Shown here piece by piece: positions 1-9,340 of a DNA stretch of 64,000 nt. Position numbers and translations under genes: made by a program. This DNA is from Rhizobium lusitanum (lineage in GTDB: Bacteria; Pseudomonadota; Alphaproteobacteria; Rhizobiales; Rhizobiaceae). Position 1 is the stretch's first letter. The number at the start of each line of letters is the position of its first letter. Location of the stretch: assembly GCF_014189535.1 (NCBI RefSeq), contig NZ_CP050308.1, forward strand, positions 2,841,001 through 2,905,000, in the 5' to 3' direction. The notes beneath the pieces were generated by a model. It was not told where the DNA came from. It saw nothing but the letters and a program-made list of their open reading frames with translations, and made no database searches.

Positions 1-1
1 T

Positions 2-73
2 CCGCGGAAACATTATCGTGATATCGGCTGCGGCATGATCCCGCTTTACGCTTTCTTGATTGCCAGCGGTTAG
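2..73 (+). CDS. possible 3' tail of an upstream gene (partial)
   Basis: A reading frame enters from the left edge and ends at a TAG at 71-73; its last residues read RDIGCGMIPLYAFLIASG. The RDIG string is faintly like the C terminus of PurD proteins, which are often encoded near xseA in rhizobia, but the match is too short to name it. The frame could be chance. A weak hairpin follows at 81-105. Confidence 0.2.
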   Translation, partial: PRKHYRDIGCGMIPLYAFLIASG

Positions 74-80
74 CGTGGCG

Positions 81-109
81 CCCCGCATGTCCTTCGAATA
101 CGGGGTTTT
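81..109 (+). terminator. weak terminator-like hairpin
   Basis: CCCCG (81-85) pairs with CGGGG (101-105) across a 15-base loop and is followed by TTTT (106-109). The stem is only 5 bp, so this is a marginal call. It ends seven bases before the next start codon. Confidence 0.25.
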
Positions 110-115
110 ATCGAG

Positions 116-1942
116 ATGGCGCAGACGCTGGCAGTATCGCGTGGAGTAGCCACGGTGGCAAAGACGGAGGCGCGGTCGCGCTGGTCGCGGCTGGGGCTCG
201 TTTCGCTGCTCTACGGCCTTGCCACGATCGTCGTGCTGCTGATCTTCAATCGCCATGCCACGGACTATGTCGGCCCCGACAATGACGACATCATGCGACT
301 TGTCGAGGTGCGCGATTTCCTCGGCGGCCAGGGCTGGTTTGACATGATGCAGTACCGCCTCGGCCTTGCTGGCGGCACGCTGATGCACTGGTCGCGCTTC
401 ATCGATCTGCCGATCGCCAGCCTGATTGCCTTCTTCCGGCTGTTTCTCGCGCCGGAAAGTGCTGAGGCGGCGGCGCTCACCGTCTGGCCGCTGATGCTGG
501 TGTTGCCGCTGATGTTTTTCATGGGCCTTGCCGGCCGCCGGATCGCCGGCGTCGAGGGCATGCATTTTTCGCTGATCCTGACGACGCTCTTCGTGCTGAC
601 GTCGCGCCGCTTCATGCCCGGCTCGATCGATCATGACAATGTGCAGCTCGGCCTGGTAGCGCTCTCCGTCGCCATGCTCGCCGATGAAACCTATCGTCCG
701 CGCAATTTCGCCATTGCCGCCATTGCGCTGGCCATCGCGCTCGGCATCGGCGCGGAGACGACGCCGTTCGTCGCCGTCGCCTGCATGGCGGTCGCGGGCC
801 TCTGGGCCTGGAACGGTGAGATCTTCGCGCCTGCCGCCCGGGCCTTCGCCCTGACACTGACGATCGCTGTCAGCGCCGCCTTCTTCGCGCTGGTGCCGCC
901 GCATCTTTATTCCACGGTGACCTGCGACAACCTTTCGCTTGGCTTCTATGGCATCACTAGCGTCGGGGGCGCCGCCCTGCTGCTGTCGGCGCTGTTTGCC
1001 AGCCGCCTGTCGCGGCCATGGCGCCTGGTGGTGCTGGCGGCCAACGGCGCGGCCGTCTTCGCAACAACCCTGGTGATCGCACCACAATGCCTGCGCAATC
1101 CGCTTGCCGATCTCGACCCGATGCTGGTGCAACTGTGGCTGAGCAAGGTCACCGAGGCGCAGTCGATTGTCGCGCTGGCGCAACGTGAACCGGAAACACT
1201 CGGCGCCTTCTACGCCACGGGCCTGCTGGCGATCATCCTCTGCATCGTTCGCATGCTGCGTGGCGAGCGTGCCCGGCTGCATGCTGTACTAATGGCGTTG
1301 GTTGCCGTCAACTGGATCATCGCTCTGGTGCAGGTGCGTGGCGCCGAGTTTTCCAATCTGCTCGCCATCCCGCCGCTTGCAATCCTACTGGCGGAGCTTC
1401 GCCGCATCTCCGCCGCCGATACGAAGAATGTCCGCGCGGCCTTGCTCTATATTGTCGCCACGTTGCTCTCCGTCCCCGCCGTCTGGGCCGTCGGCGGCAC
1501 GCTCGCCAAGAATGGGATCTCAAACAGTTTCGCTGCCAATGCGGACGAGACGGGAGACTGCTATTCGAGGCAGGCCTTCGCGCCGATTGCCGGCCTTGAG
1601 CCCGGCCTTGTTTCCGCGCCGTCCAACATGGGTTCACCCCTGCTACGCTTCACGCCGCATCGCACGCTCTCCGGTCCCTATCATCGCGATCCCGACGGTA
1701 TGCTGACCGAACTGCATATCGGACTTGCTGAGCCGAAGGAGGCGGAAGCCTTCCTGCGTGGCGCCCATGTGACGCTGCTTGCCTTTTGCCCTGGGGATCC
1801 GCAAGTGCAGGAAGTTGCGGAACTGAAGCCGGAGGGGCTCTACGCTCAACTTGGTAAGGGTCAGGTGCCCGCCTACCTGGAGCCGATCCCGACGGCGTCG
1901 AAATCGGATGTGCGGTTCTTCTGGTTCAAGCCGCTGGACTGA
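116..1942 (+). CDS. polytopic membrane protein, GT-C / STT3-like
   Basis: A 608-residue protein with many hydrophobic segments from about residue 28 to 480 and a soluble C-terminal part of about 120 residues. After the first membrane segment there is an acidic loop with DNDD at 55-58, and a second acidic motif DHDN at 172-175. This arrangement (acidic motifs in the first outer loops, C-terminal periplasmic domain) is that of GT-C lipid-linked sugar transferases such as STT3/PglB. Substrate and acceptor cannot be read from the sequence. It appears to be a single gene; the small gene downstream is on the other strand. The fold call is an inference from motif layout, not a confirmed family match; it could equally be an uncharacterised membrane family. 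Confidence 0.6.
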   Translation: MAQTLAVSRGVATVAKTEARSRWSRLGLVSLLYGLATIVVLLIFNRHATDYVGPDNDDIMRLVEVRDFLGGQGWFDMMQYRLGLAGGTLMHWSRFIDLPIASLIAFFRLFLAPESAEAAALTVWPLMLVLPLMFFMGLAGRRIAGVEGMHFSLILTTLFVLTSRRFMPGSIDHDNVQLGLVALSVAMLADETYRPRNFAIAAIALAIALGIGAETTPFVAVACMAVAGLWAWNGEIFAPAARAFALTLTIAVSAAFFALVPPHLYSTVTCDNLSLGFYGITSVGGAALLLSALFASRLSRPWRLVVLAANGAAVFATTLVIAPQCLRNPLADLDPMLVQLWLSKVTEAQSIVALAQREPETLGAFYATGLLAIILCIVRMLRGERARLHAVLMALVAVNWIIALVQVRGAEFSNLLAIPPLAILLAELRRISAADTKNVRAALLYIVATLLSVPAVWAVGGTLAKNGISNSFAANADETGDCYSRQAFAPIAGLEPGLVSAPSNMGSPLLRFTPHRTLSGPYHRDPDGMLTELHIGLAEPKEAEAFLRGAHVTLLAFCPGDPQVQEVAELKPEGLYAQLGKGQVPAYLEPIPTASKSDVRFFWFKPLD

Positions 1943-1951
1943 GCGTGCTGC

Positions 1952-2182
1952 TCAAGCCCGGCGGTGCTGCTCCAGCACGTCGAGCGTGATGAGATAACCA
2001 ATGAAGCCAAGATTGTAGCCGCCGAGGGCGATGAACAATGTCGTCAACGGCGGCGGAACCATCGAGATGGCGACGGCCGCCATGAAGGCGATGCTCACCA
2101 GGGCGGCGCCCAGGATCGAGACGATCGCCGAGCGTTGCAGGCCGGCGGCAATTCCAATGATCGTGGCGGTTACGAATATCAT
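1952..2182 (-). CDS. small membrane protein, unknown function
   Basis: A 76-residue, very hydrophobic protein with two or three membrane helices and a short basic tail ending EQHRRA. The start is well supported: the ATG at 2182 is preceded by an AGGAGGTG ribosome-binding site about 5 bases away. It converges with the large membrane protein on its left (nine bases between stop codons) and diverges from xseA. No function is recognised. Confidence 0.65.
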   Translation of the reverse strand: MIFVTATIIGIAAGLQRSAIVSILGAALVSIAFMAAVAISMVPPPLTTLFIALGGYNLGFIGYLITLDVLEQHRRA

Positions 2183-2367
2183 CGCTCCACCTCCTCTTTA
2201 CCAAAAACAAGTTTGCACAGAATTGCACGGGGATGGCTAAGAAAGGCTTTGTAGACAGGGTTAACGTTTGATGAAGCATTGCTGTTCCTTGCATCCTCTT
2301 GCATGCACAAAGGGCAAGGCAGCACTTTGAATCTCCGTTTTCTCGGAAACTTCGGATAAAAGACCGT

Positions 2368-3969
2368 ATGAGCAGCTTCTTTGAGAATGATTCGCCGTCG
2401 AATCTTGCGGAATATTCCGTCTCGGAATTGTCGGGGTCGATCAAGCGCACCGTCGAGAGTGCCTTCGATCAGGTGCGCGTGCGCGGTGAAATCTCCGGCT
2501 ATCGCGGGCCGCATTCCTCCGGTCACGCCTATTTTTCGCTGAAGGATGACCGCGCCCGCATCGATGCGGTGATCTGGAAAGGCACATTTTCCAAGCTGAA
2601 ATTCCGCCCCGAGGAGGGAATGGAAATCATCGCCACCGGCAAGGTGACGACCTTCCCCGGCTCCTCGAAATATCAGATCGTCATCGAAACGCTGGAGCCT
2701 GCCGGCGCCGGCGCGCTGATGGCGCTGCTCGAGGAGCGCAAGCGCAAGCTTGGCGCCGAGGGCCTGTTCGATGCCGAGCGCAAGCGCCGGCTCCCGTTCA
2801 TGCCCAAGGTGATTGGTGTTGTCACCTCGCCGACTGGCGCGGTCATCCGCGATATCCTGCACCGCATCTCTGATCGTTTTCCCGTGCATGTGCTGGTCTG
2901 GCCGGTAAAAGTGCAGGGGGAGGGCTCCGGTGACGAGGTGGCGAACGCCATCCGTGGTTTCAACGAATTTGCGCCCGGCGGGCCGTTGCCGCGTCCGGAT
3001 GTGCTGATCGTCGCCCGTGGCGGCGGTAGCCTCGAGGATCTCTGGAGCTTCAACGACGAGGCGGTGGTGCGCGCCGCCGCTACGAGCGAAATCCCGCTGA
3101 TCTCCGCCGTCGGCCACGAGACCGACTGGACGCTGATTGACCATGCCGCCGATGTGCGTGCGCCGACGCCGACGGGGGCCGCCGAAATGGCCGTGCCGGT
3201 CAAGGCCGATCTGGAAGCGCAGCTCGCAAGCTTTGCCGCTCGCCTGCAGGGAGGGGTGAGCCGGCAGATGGATCAGCGGCGGCAGTCCGTGCGCGCCCTG
3301 CTGCGCGCGCTTCCGTCGCTCGACCAGCTTCTGGCCTTGCCGCGCCGCCGCTTCGACGAGGCGGCTTCCGGCCTCGGTCGCGGGCTTGAGTTGAATACGC
3401 TGAACAAGCGCCGCACCTTCGAACGCGCCGCCTCGCATCTGCGGCCCGACGTCCTGTCGAACCGCATCGTCGAGCGGCGGCAGATGCTGAGCGAGCGGAT
3501 GACCCGCGCCGAGCGCACCATTGAGCGGATGATCGACCGCGCTCGCGCCCGCATCGGCCGCGCCGACGCCGTTTTTGCGACGCTGCCCTCGCGACTGGAG
3601 GCACAGACCGGCCGCGCCCGCGATCTCCTGAGCAATCTTTCCCGCCGCACGGATACGGCGATCCGCCATCAGCTCGTGCGGGCGCGTGGTGAGTTGGCGG
3701 CGCAGGAGCGCGTGATGCAATCGCTGTCCTACAAGAACGTGCTGAAGCGCGGCTATGCCGTCGTGCGCGACGAGGCCGACCGGCCGGTTTCGCTGGCTGC
3801 AGCGCTGGCCACGGGTGCGGCCATCTCGATCGAATTCGCCGATGGCCGTGTTGGCGCGGTTACCGGCGATAACCCCATAGCGCTGACACCTACGGAACCG
3901 CCTCAAAAAAAACGCGTCGCGAAACCGGCTGGTCCCGTCGATCCGTCGAAGCAGGGTAGCCTGTTCTGA
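2368..3969 (+). CDS. xseA: exodeoxyribonuclease VII large subunit
   Basis: A 533-residue protein. ExoVII (XseA with several XseB) degrades single-stranded DNA to oligonucleotides in both directions and works in repair. An N-terminal OB-fold domain covers about residues 1-115, and the catalytic domain carries the family motif [10 protein letters not shown] near residue 217, followed by a long Arg/Ala-rich helical region typical of the coiled-coil part. I chose the ATG at 2368 (MSSFFEND) because known XseA proteins begin shortly before this OB fold; an in-frame ATG at 2299 would add 23 unconserved residues. The stop overlaps the next start as TGATG, indicating translational coupling. xseB is not in this window. 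Confidence 0.95.
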   Translation: MSSFFENDSPSNLAEYSVSELSGSIKRTVESAFDQVRVRGEISGYRGPHSSGHAYFSLKDDRARIDAVIWKGTFSKLKFRPEEGMEIIATGKVTTFPGSSKYQIVIETLEPAGAGALMALLEERKRKLGAEGLFDAERKRRLPFMPKVIGVVTSPTGAVIRDILHRISDRFPVHVLVWPVKVQGEGSGDEVANAIRGFNEFAPGGPLPRPDVLIVARGGGSLEDLWSFNDEAVVRAAATSEIPLISAVGHETDWTLIDHAADVRAPTPTGAAEMAVPVKADLEAQLASFAARLQGGVSRQMDQRRQSVRALLRALPSLDQLLALPRRRFDEAASGLGRGLELNTLNKRRTFERAASHLRPDVLSNRIVERRQMLSERMTRAERTIERMIDRARARIGRADAVFATLPSRLEAQTGRARDLLSNLSRRTDTAIRHQLVRARGELAAQERVMQSLSYKNVLKRGYAVVRDEADRPVSLAAALATGAAISIEFADGRVGAVTGDNPIALTPTEPPQKKRVAKPAGPVDPSKQGSLF

Positions 3970-4559
3970 TGCGTATCCTGTTGGTGCTTGCCCATCCGCT
4001 GGAAGATAGTTTTGCCGCAGCGGTGGCGAAAATGGCAAAGGAGACGCTTGTCGCCGGTGGGCATCAGGTCGATCTGCTCGATCTCTATCGCGAACGCTTC
4101 GATCCGCGCCTGTCCGAGGCGGAGCGGCGTGGTTATTTCGACCAGCCCTACGATACCTCTGGCGTCGCGGATATCGTCGCGAGGCTACAGGCGGCAGATG
4201 GGCTGATACTGGTCTTTCCGCAATGGTGGTTCAATTTTCCGGCCATTCTCAAGGGCTTCTTCGATCGCGCCTTCGCGCCCGGCATCGCCTTCACCCACGA
4301 TTCTGCCGGTGGCCGCATCGTGCCGAAACTCACCAATATCCGCCTGTTTTGGGCGCTGACGACAACCGGTTCGCCCTGGTGGATCGTCCATCTCTATATG
4401 GGCAACCCGGTGCGCCGCCTGCTGAAGCGCGGCATTGCCGCCTTCTGCGCCAAGCGATTGGATTTCCGAATGCTGACCCTGCACGACATGGACCGCGTCA
4501 GCGAAGCCGGGCGTCTGGCCCATCTTGCTCGTGTCAGGGCGGCGTTGGCCGCCCTGTAG
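3969..4559 (+). CDS. NAD(P)H:quinone reductase, flavodoxin-like fold
   Basis: A 196-residue cytoplasmic flavoprotein of the NQO/MdaB/KefF family, which reduces quinones by two electrons using NAD(P)H. Visible motifs are the N-terminal strand and phosphate loop region ([15 protein letters not shown]) and the family signature FPQWWFNFPAILKGFFDR near residue 82. The start codon overlaps the xseA stop by one base, so it is probably co-transcribed, although no functional link to ExoVII is obvious. A second member of the family lies at 15573-16370. Physiological substrate unknown. Confidence 0.88.
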   Translation: MRILLVLAHPLEDSFAAAVAKMAKETLVAGGHQVDLLDLYRERFDPRLSEAERRGYFDQPYDTSGVADIVARLQAADGLILVFPQWWFNFPAILKGFFDRAFAPGIAFTHDSAGGRIVPKLTNIRLFWALTTTGSPWWIVHLYMGNPVRRLLKRGIAAFCAKRLDFRMLTLHDMDRVSEAGRLAHLARVRAALAAL

Positions 4560-4571
4560 CTCTGTCCCCGT

Positions 4572-5822
4572 CTATGCCCATTCGCCCTTGCGCATGACCG
4601 GCACGCTGGAGCCGTCTGGCTTGATGCCGTCGATGTCGACCTTGTCGGAGCCGATCATCCAGTCGATGTGGATCAGGCTTGAATTGCCGCCCTGCGCCGT
4701 GATCTGCTCCTGGCTGAGCGTCGCGCCGTCAACGAAGCACTTGGAGTAGCACTGGCCGAGCGCGATGTGGCATGAGGCGTTTTCATCGAACAGCGTATTG
4801 TAGAACAGGATGCCGCTGGCCGAGATCGGCGAGGAATGCGGCACCAGCGCCACTTCGCCGAGCCGGCGTGCGCCTTCGTCGGTGTCGAGCACCTTGTTCA
4901 GCACTTCCTCGCCGCGCGTCGCTTTGGCCTCGACAATGCGGCCGCCTTCGAAGCGAACCTGGATATTGTCGATCAGCGTGCCCTGGTGCGACAGCGGCTT
5001 GGTCGAGGAGACATGGCCTTCGACGCGCAGCGCATGCGGCGTGGTGAAGACTTCTTCCGTCGGGATGTTGGGGTTGCAGGTGATGCCGTTCTTGGCCGTC
5101 GAAGCGCCGCCATGCCACTCATGGCCATCGGCAAGGCCGACCTTCAGATCGGTGCCCGGCCCCTGGAAATGCAGCGTGGCGAAGCGTTGGCCGTTCATCC
5201 ATTCCGACCGCTTGCGCAGGTTGGCATTGTGCTCGGCCCAGGCCGCGACCGGGTCTTCGACATCGACGCGCGAAGCCGAGAAGATCGCCTTGGCAAGCTT
5301 GGCGACGGCGATTGCTTCCGGGTCGTCCGGGAAAACCAGCTTGGCCCAGGAGGGGTTGGGGTAGGAGACGATGTTCCAGTTGATGTCGAAATTGGAAATC
5401 TTCTCCAGTGCCGGCTTGTAGGCGACCGAGTTGGCGCGGTTGGCACGCGCCACCTTGGCCGGGTCCTGGCCGGAGAGTAGCATCGGATTGTCACCGGAAA
5501 TGGCGAGCCGCGCGGTATTGTTGGCGAAGGCCTTGCCCATACCTTCATAGAGCCAGCTCGCCGCGCGATCGAAGCTCTCGTCATGGCCGTATTCGTAGCG
5601 GGCGAGCGTGGTTTCCTCGTCCGAGTAAAAGGTGGAAACGAGCCCTGCACCGGCCTTATAGGCCTCGCGCGTGATCAGCCGCACCAGCGGCATCGCTGCG
5701 ACCGGCCCGGTGATCAGCAGATCCTGGCCAGCCTGTAGCTGCAACCCGACCTTCACGGCCACTTCGGCAAGCTTTTCCAGCTTGGCGGTATCGACGGGAT
5801 GATGGTTGGAGGCTGACGTCAT
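4572..5822 (-). CDS. M29-family metallo-aminopeptidase
   Basis: A 416-residue cytoplasmic leucyl-type aminopeptidase of peptidase family M29 (AmpS, PepS, aminopeptidase T), which removes N-terminal residues from peptides with a two-metal centre. The C-terminal half carries the expected ligands: glutamates in IPTEEVF and TRGEEVL, a histidine in CHIALGQ, and HIDWMIGS near the end. Length fits the family (about 410). It converges with the flavodoxin-like gene with only 12 bases between stops, and is separated from ybaK by about 94 bases. Confidence 0.93.
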   Translation of the reverse strand: MTSASNHHPVDTAKLEKLAEVAVKVGLQLQAGQDLLITGPVAAMPLVRLITREAYKAGAGLVSTFYSDEETTLARYEYGHDESFDRAASWLYEGMGKAFANNTARLAISGDNPMLLSGQDPAKVARANRANSVAYKPALEKISNFDINWNIVSYPNPSWAKLVFPDDPEAIAVAKLAKAIFSASRVDVEDPVAAWAEHNANLRKRSEWMNGQRFATLHFQGPGTDLKVGLADGHEWHGGASTAKNGITCNPNIPTEEVFTTPHALRVEGHVSSTKPLSHQGTLIDNIQVRFEGGRIVEAKATRGEEVLNKVLDTDEGARRLGEVALVPHSSPISASGILFYNTLFDENASCHIALGQCYSKCFVDGATLSQEQITAQGGNSSLIHIDWMIGSDKVDIDGIKPDGSSVPVMRKGEWA

Positions 5823-5916
5823 GGTAAAACCTGCGTGCGTGATATCGGAAAACGGTCCTCAGACTTAGACCGGTTTGCGGCGAAAATGAAGGCGGTTTGT
5901 CTGCCGAAACGAATGA

Positions 5917-6390
5917 TCAGGCAATCAGCGGCGAGGCACTGGCCTTCAGAACCCTGAGCGCATCTTGTGGGCTGAGCCGCACCTGAAGGCCGCGCTGGCC
6001 GCCGTTGATATAGACGTAGACTTCGGTCATCGCTTGCGCTTCGATCGCCGTCGGTACGATCTTCTTCTGGCCGAAAGGACTAATGCCGCCGACATGATAG
6101 CCCGTCAGCCGCTCGGCATCGGCGGGTTTCATCATATTCGCCGATTTTCCGCCGAAAGCGGCGGCAAGCTTCTTCATGCTGACCTCATGGTCTGAGGGCA
6201 CGACGACGCAAACCGGCTTGCCATCCACCTCCGCCATCAGCGTCTTCAACACCCGATGCGGCTCCTCTCCCAAAGCTTCCGCCGCCTGCATCCCGACCCG
6301 TTCGGCATTGGGATCGTAGTCATAGGCGTGAACCGTGAAGGCGACTTTGGCTTGGGTCAGCACTTGTGTCGCGCGGGTGGTTTTGGACAT
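5917..6390 (-). CDS. ybaK: Cys-tRNA(Pro)/Cys-tRNA(Cys) deacylase
   Basis: A 157-residue YbaK/EbsC-type trans-editing factor that hydrolyses mischarged Cys-tRNA(Pro). The fold is seen in HAYDYDPNAERVGMQAAEALG, the lysine-containing segment around VFKTLMAEVDGKPVCVVVPSDH-like sequence (here HRVLKTLMAEVDGKP), and the conserved HVGGISPFGQKK loop. Length and motifs match the E. coli protein. It lies 10 bases after yffB and probably ends the leftward run that starts with the AstE-like gene. Confidence 0.93.
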   Translation of the reverse strand: MSKTTRATQVLTQAKVAFTVHAYDYDPNAERVGMQAAEALGEEPHRVLKTLMAEVDGKPVCVVVPSDHEVSMKKLAAAFGGKSANMMKPADAERLTGYHVGGISPFGQKKIVPTAIEAQAMTEVYVYINGGQRGLQVRLSPQDALRVLKASASPLIA

Positions 6391-6400
6391 GGTTCAGCCC

Positions 6401-6757
6401 TTACGTACCGACCTTGAAGGCATCCGCATAAGTTTCCGGCTTGAACCCAACCAGCAATTTTCCGTCCGCATCCAGCACCGGGCGCTTGATCATCGAAGGT
6501 TGGGCCAGCATCAAGGCGATAGCCTTGTCCCTGGTGAGGTCGGCGCGGCTTTCTTCGGGCAAGGCCCTGAAGGTGGTGCCGGCACGGTTGAGCACGATTT
6601 CCCAGCCGGCTTCCGTTGTCCAGCGTTCCAGATGGTCCCGGTCGATGCCGGCGGCCTTGTAGTCATGGAAATCATAGGCGATGCCGTGGCTCTCGAGCCA
6701 GGTCCGCGCCTTCTTCATCGTGTCGCAATTCTTGATGCCGTAAATGGTGATGGTCAT
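6401..6757 (-). CDS. yffB: ArsC/Spx-like thioredoxin-fold protein YffB
   Basis: A 118-residue protein of the ArsC/YffB family. It begins with a thioredoxin-fold strand and the loop GIKNCDTMKKA, with the single family cysteine at residue 11, and keeps the IKRPVL segment that contains the cis-proline. YffB proteins are GSH-dependent thiol reductases by structure; their true substrate is not settled. It is probably not a true arsenate reductase because no ars genes are nearby. It sits between the AstE-like gene (24 bases) and ybaK (10 bases), suggesting one transcript. Confidence 0.88.
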   Translation of the reverse strand: MTITIYGIKNCDTMKKARTWLESHGIAYDFHDYKAAGIDRDHLERWTTEAGWEIVLNRAGTTFRALPEESRADLTRDKAIALMLAQPSMIKRPVLDADGKLLVGFKPETYADAFKVGT

Positions 6758-6781
6758 ATCCGTTCCGTCTCTTGCTCTATC

Positions 6782-7843
6782 TCAGTCTTCCAGCGTTCCG
6801 GGCTTGCGGGCGGCGGCGCTCGGCCCGTCGCAGCCGATCTTCATCAGGTCGCCGCGGCGCCGCACCAGGCGGTCGGAGACGCGGGTGACGATGAGGCCGG
6901 CTTGCGGGGCATGAACGTCGACGGTCCCGTTCGGCATACCGGGCGCGGTGATGATCGTCGCCAGCAAATCGCCTTCCTCGACGCGCTCGCCGATATTGCG
7001 ATGGAAAAGCACGGTGCCGGCCTGCGGCGCGCGGATCATTTCGACGTTGTCGAGCGGCACCGCCGGTCCGGTGAAAGCGGAGAGAGTGACGCTGTCGTCC
7101 CTGACCGCGCCACGGGCGGCAAGGAAGCGCCAGAGCCCTTCGGCATCTTTCCTGGCCATCTCCGGGTAGACATCGCGCGTGCCACGCAGCTCGACGGTGA
7201 CCGACAGTTTTCCGGGTAACTGCGCCTTCTTCTCGCCGGGCACCTCGTATTTCCAGGCGAAGCTGACGGCTTCCTCGAAGGCGGAGCTTTCGCCGTCCGA
7301 CAGGAGTACTGCGTCCATGTCCAGCGCTGCCGCCAGATCGGCGGCCTCTGGCCAGAAGGCATCGTCGATATAGGCATATTGCAGGGATTCGTCGTCGCAA
7401 TGCAGGTCGATCACCAGATCGGCCCCGAGCGCCATATGGATGAGCTGCCGTTTCAACCGGTCGACGGCGGAATAGCGCTCCAGGTTTGCGATCAGCAGAT
7501 GGCGGTCGTGCATCGAGATCAGCGGGAAATCGCGGTTGAAATTGGCGCGCGAGCCCAGATCGAAACGGCCCTGCATCTCGCCGAAATGCGATTGCGCGGC
7601 ACCGATCGGGTTGGCGTGCGGGACAACGGTGATGTCGCTCAGAAGCGCGCCGTCCGCTTCGGCCTGCCGCAGCCGCTCGCAAAGGAAATGGGCAAGCGCG
7701 GTACCCGGCAGCTCGCCGGCATGCAAGGCCGCCTGGATATAGATTTTCGGAGCATCCGGCTTGCTGCCCTTGAAATGCAGCACCGGCAGTCGCCATGCGA
7801 TCCCCGTGGTATCGCCTTCGAGAACGATTTCGGTGATGTTCAT
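6782..7843 (-). CDS. succinylglutamate desuccinylase/aspartoacylase family hydrolase
   Basis: A 353-residue zinc-dependent amidohydrolase of the AstE/AspA (M14-like) family. The zinc site is visible as H41 and E44 in AALHAGELPG with a third histidine in DLVIDLHCDD. The C-terminal part, with GTVLFHRNIGERVEEGDLLA, looks like the biotinyl/lipoyl-like beta-barrel found in this subfamily. I start at ATG 7843 (MNITEIV); the frame stays open further upstream, but that extension is low-complexity Arg/Ser/Pro sequence and overlaps the MFS gene. Substrate is not predictable; no arginine-catabolism (ast) genes surround it. Confidence 0.9.
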   Translation of the reverse strand: MNITEIVLEGDTTGIAWRLPVLHFKGSKPDAPKIYIQAALHAGELPGTALAHFLCERLRQAEADGALLSDITVVPHANPIGAAQSHFGEMQGRFDLGSRANFNRDFPLISMHDRHLLIANLERYSAVDRLKRQLIHMALGADLVIDLHCDDESLQYAYIDDAFWPEAADLAAALDMDAVLLSDGESSAFEEAVSFAWKYEVPGEKKAQLPGKLSVTVELRGTRDVYPEMARKDAEGLWRFLAARGAVRDDSVTLSAFTGPAVPLDNVEMIRAPQAGTVLFHRNIGERVEEGDLLATIITAPGMPNGTVDVHAPQAGLIVTRVSDRLVRRRGDLMKIGCDGPSAAARKPGTLED

Positions 7844-7967
7844 GCGCCTGTCTCCCAGCTGTGATCGTCGCAGGTCCATACCAAGCCGCGGTCGTTTTGC
7901 GCAATGATTATCGAGCGGCAATACCAGTGGCGGGATCAAAGACTCCGGCTTCGCGGAGCCTTTGGCT

Positions 7968-9149
7968 CTAGGCGTTGCTGCTCCTGCGCAGGCAGAAGCA
8001 GAGTGCGAGGCTGAGCAGGACGGCGCCGCCGCCGAGGAAGAAGGGGGCCGTATAGCCGAAGTGATCGGCAAGCACGCCGGCGATCGGACCGGTGCCTCCG
8101 AGCGCCACATCGAGGAACATCGAGTAGAGGCCAAGCGCCACGCCGCGGTTCTGCGGCGGAATGCGCGCCATCGCCTCGTTGCCGAGTGCCGGGAAGACCG
8201 GCGCAAAGCCGGTGCCGGCAAGGGCCGCGCCGATAATCGCGATCGTAGGCGTGGGAGCGAAGGCAATCGTCAGCAGGCCGACGATTTCGAGCACCAGCGA
8301 AATGCGCGCCAGCGGCAGGCCGCCGAAACGGGCGACAGCTTGCGCCAATCCGAGGCGAACGCCCATAAAGGCCAGACCAAAGGCGCTCAACGCCAGCGAA
8401 GCCCCATCCCAACCGCGGTTATGGAAAAACAGGGCGACGAAGGCCATGACGACGCCGAAGCCGCTGGCGGCCAGCGCTAGCGCCACGCCGTAAGGCAGGA
8501 TGCGGCTGAGCACCTGGCCGGTGCCGATGCCCTTTTCCTTGACGCCGGGCACGGGTGGTCGCGTCTGCGCCAGCATCACACCGGCAATCGCCAGGCTGAT
8601 TGTCACCGAGCCGATGGCGAAGAAACCGTATTGTCCCTCCAGCCAGGCGCCGAAGGGGGCCGCAATTGCGATGCCGCCAAACGTCGCGATGCCGTTCCAC
8701 GAGATGATCCGCACGGTTTCGCGCGATCCCATCAGGCCGATCGCCCAGGTGATCGCCGCCGTGCTGACCAGGCTTTCGCCGATACCAAGCGCCAGGCGTC
8801 CGGCGAGTAGCGACGCAAGGCTCAGCGCCGGTGTATCCGTGACGAGCGCTGATGCCAGCGTCAGGGCGCCGCAAAGCCCGTAGGCGAAAAAACCGAGGAA
8901 GACCGAACGGCGCGGCCCGTATTGGTCGCACAACCGGCCGACCTGCGCACGGCTGACGATGGTCGCCACATATTGCGTGCTGATGGCGATGCCGGCCCAG
9001 ACGACACCGAAGCCAAGGCCACTATCGACATAGGTCGGCAGCACGGCAAGCGGCAGGCCGATGGCGAGGTAGCCAAAGAAGGTCAGCGCAACAATGGAAA
9101 CAAGGGTAAGGGCCGAGTTGGACTGGATTGTCTGAGAGGCTGTGTTCAC
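7968..9149 (-). CDS. yhhS: MFS transporter, YhhS/YfcJ family
   Basis: A 12-helix major facilitator protein of about 393 residues. It is clearly similar to E. coli YhhS: conserved segments include GLPLAVLPTYV, RVISWNG-like RIISWNGIATFGG, and GWDGASLALSAFG, plus the ATSRAQVGRLCDQYGPR-type motif A between helices 2 and 3. YhhS/YfcJ proteins are drug- or sugar-efflux-type carriers with poorly defined substrates. I prefer the GTG start at 9149 (VNTASQTI) because the conserved sequence begins just after it; a TTG at 9176 would add nine basic residues. It reads toward the AstE-like gene, 124 bases away. Confidence 0.88.
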   Translation of the reverse strand: MNTASQTIQSNSALTLVSIVALTFFGYLAIGLPLAVLPTYVDSGLGFGVVWAGIAISTQYVATIVSRAQVGRLCDQYGPRRSVFLGFFAYGLCGALTLASALVTDTPALSLASLLAGRLALGIGESLVSTAAITWAIGLMGSRETVRIISWNGIATFGGIAIAAPFGAWLEGQYGFFAIGSVTISLAIAGVMLAQTRPPVPGVKEKGIGTGQVLSRILPYGVALALAASGFGVVMAFVALFFHNRGWDGASLALSAFGLAFMGVRLGLAQAVARFGGLPLARISLVLEIVGLLTIAFAPTPTIAIIGAALAGTGFAPVFPALGNEAMARIPPQNRGVALGLYSMFLDVALGGTGPIAGVLADHFGYTAPFFLGGGAVLLSLALCFCLRRSSNA

Positions 9150-9274
9150 GAGATATCGCCTGCGGGCACCGGCCAAGCGGTGTCCATGCTGTTTGCCACG
9201 ACGGGTCGGGGTTTATACCGGATGGAAATGGCAGCGATGCCACTTCCAATTGGTATCAGGCAAAAGCAGGCCCG

Positions 9275-9312
9275 GTCAATGTAAGTGCTGCTATGCAGCA
9301 AAAGCCATTGAC
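9275..9312. terminator. nested stem-loop after the quinone oxidoreductase gene
   Basis: GTCAATG (9275-9281) pairs with CATTGAC (9306-9312), and inside it TGCTGC pairs with GCAGCA around a TAT loop (9286-9300). It lies just past the stop of the leftward oxidoreductase gene. There is no T-run, so it may slow transcription or protect the 3' end without being a classical terminator. Confidence 0.35.
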
Positions 9313-9340
9313 GGGATCAGGTGATTGTGTTGCCCGCGCT

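Noticed and set aside
2179..4038. A 619-codon open frame on the minus strand opposite xseA
   Set aside because: It is antisense to xseA, has the Arg/His/Gly-rich composition of a shadow of a GC-rich gene, and has no motif. xseA carries full family motifs.
6401..6757. Arsenate reductase (arsC) as the name of the YffB-like gene
   Set aside because: No ars regulator or exporter nearby and the sequence is closer to YffB; an arsenic role is not supported.
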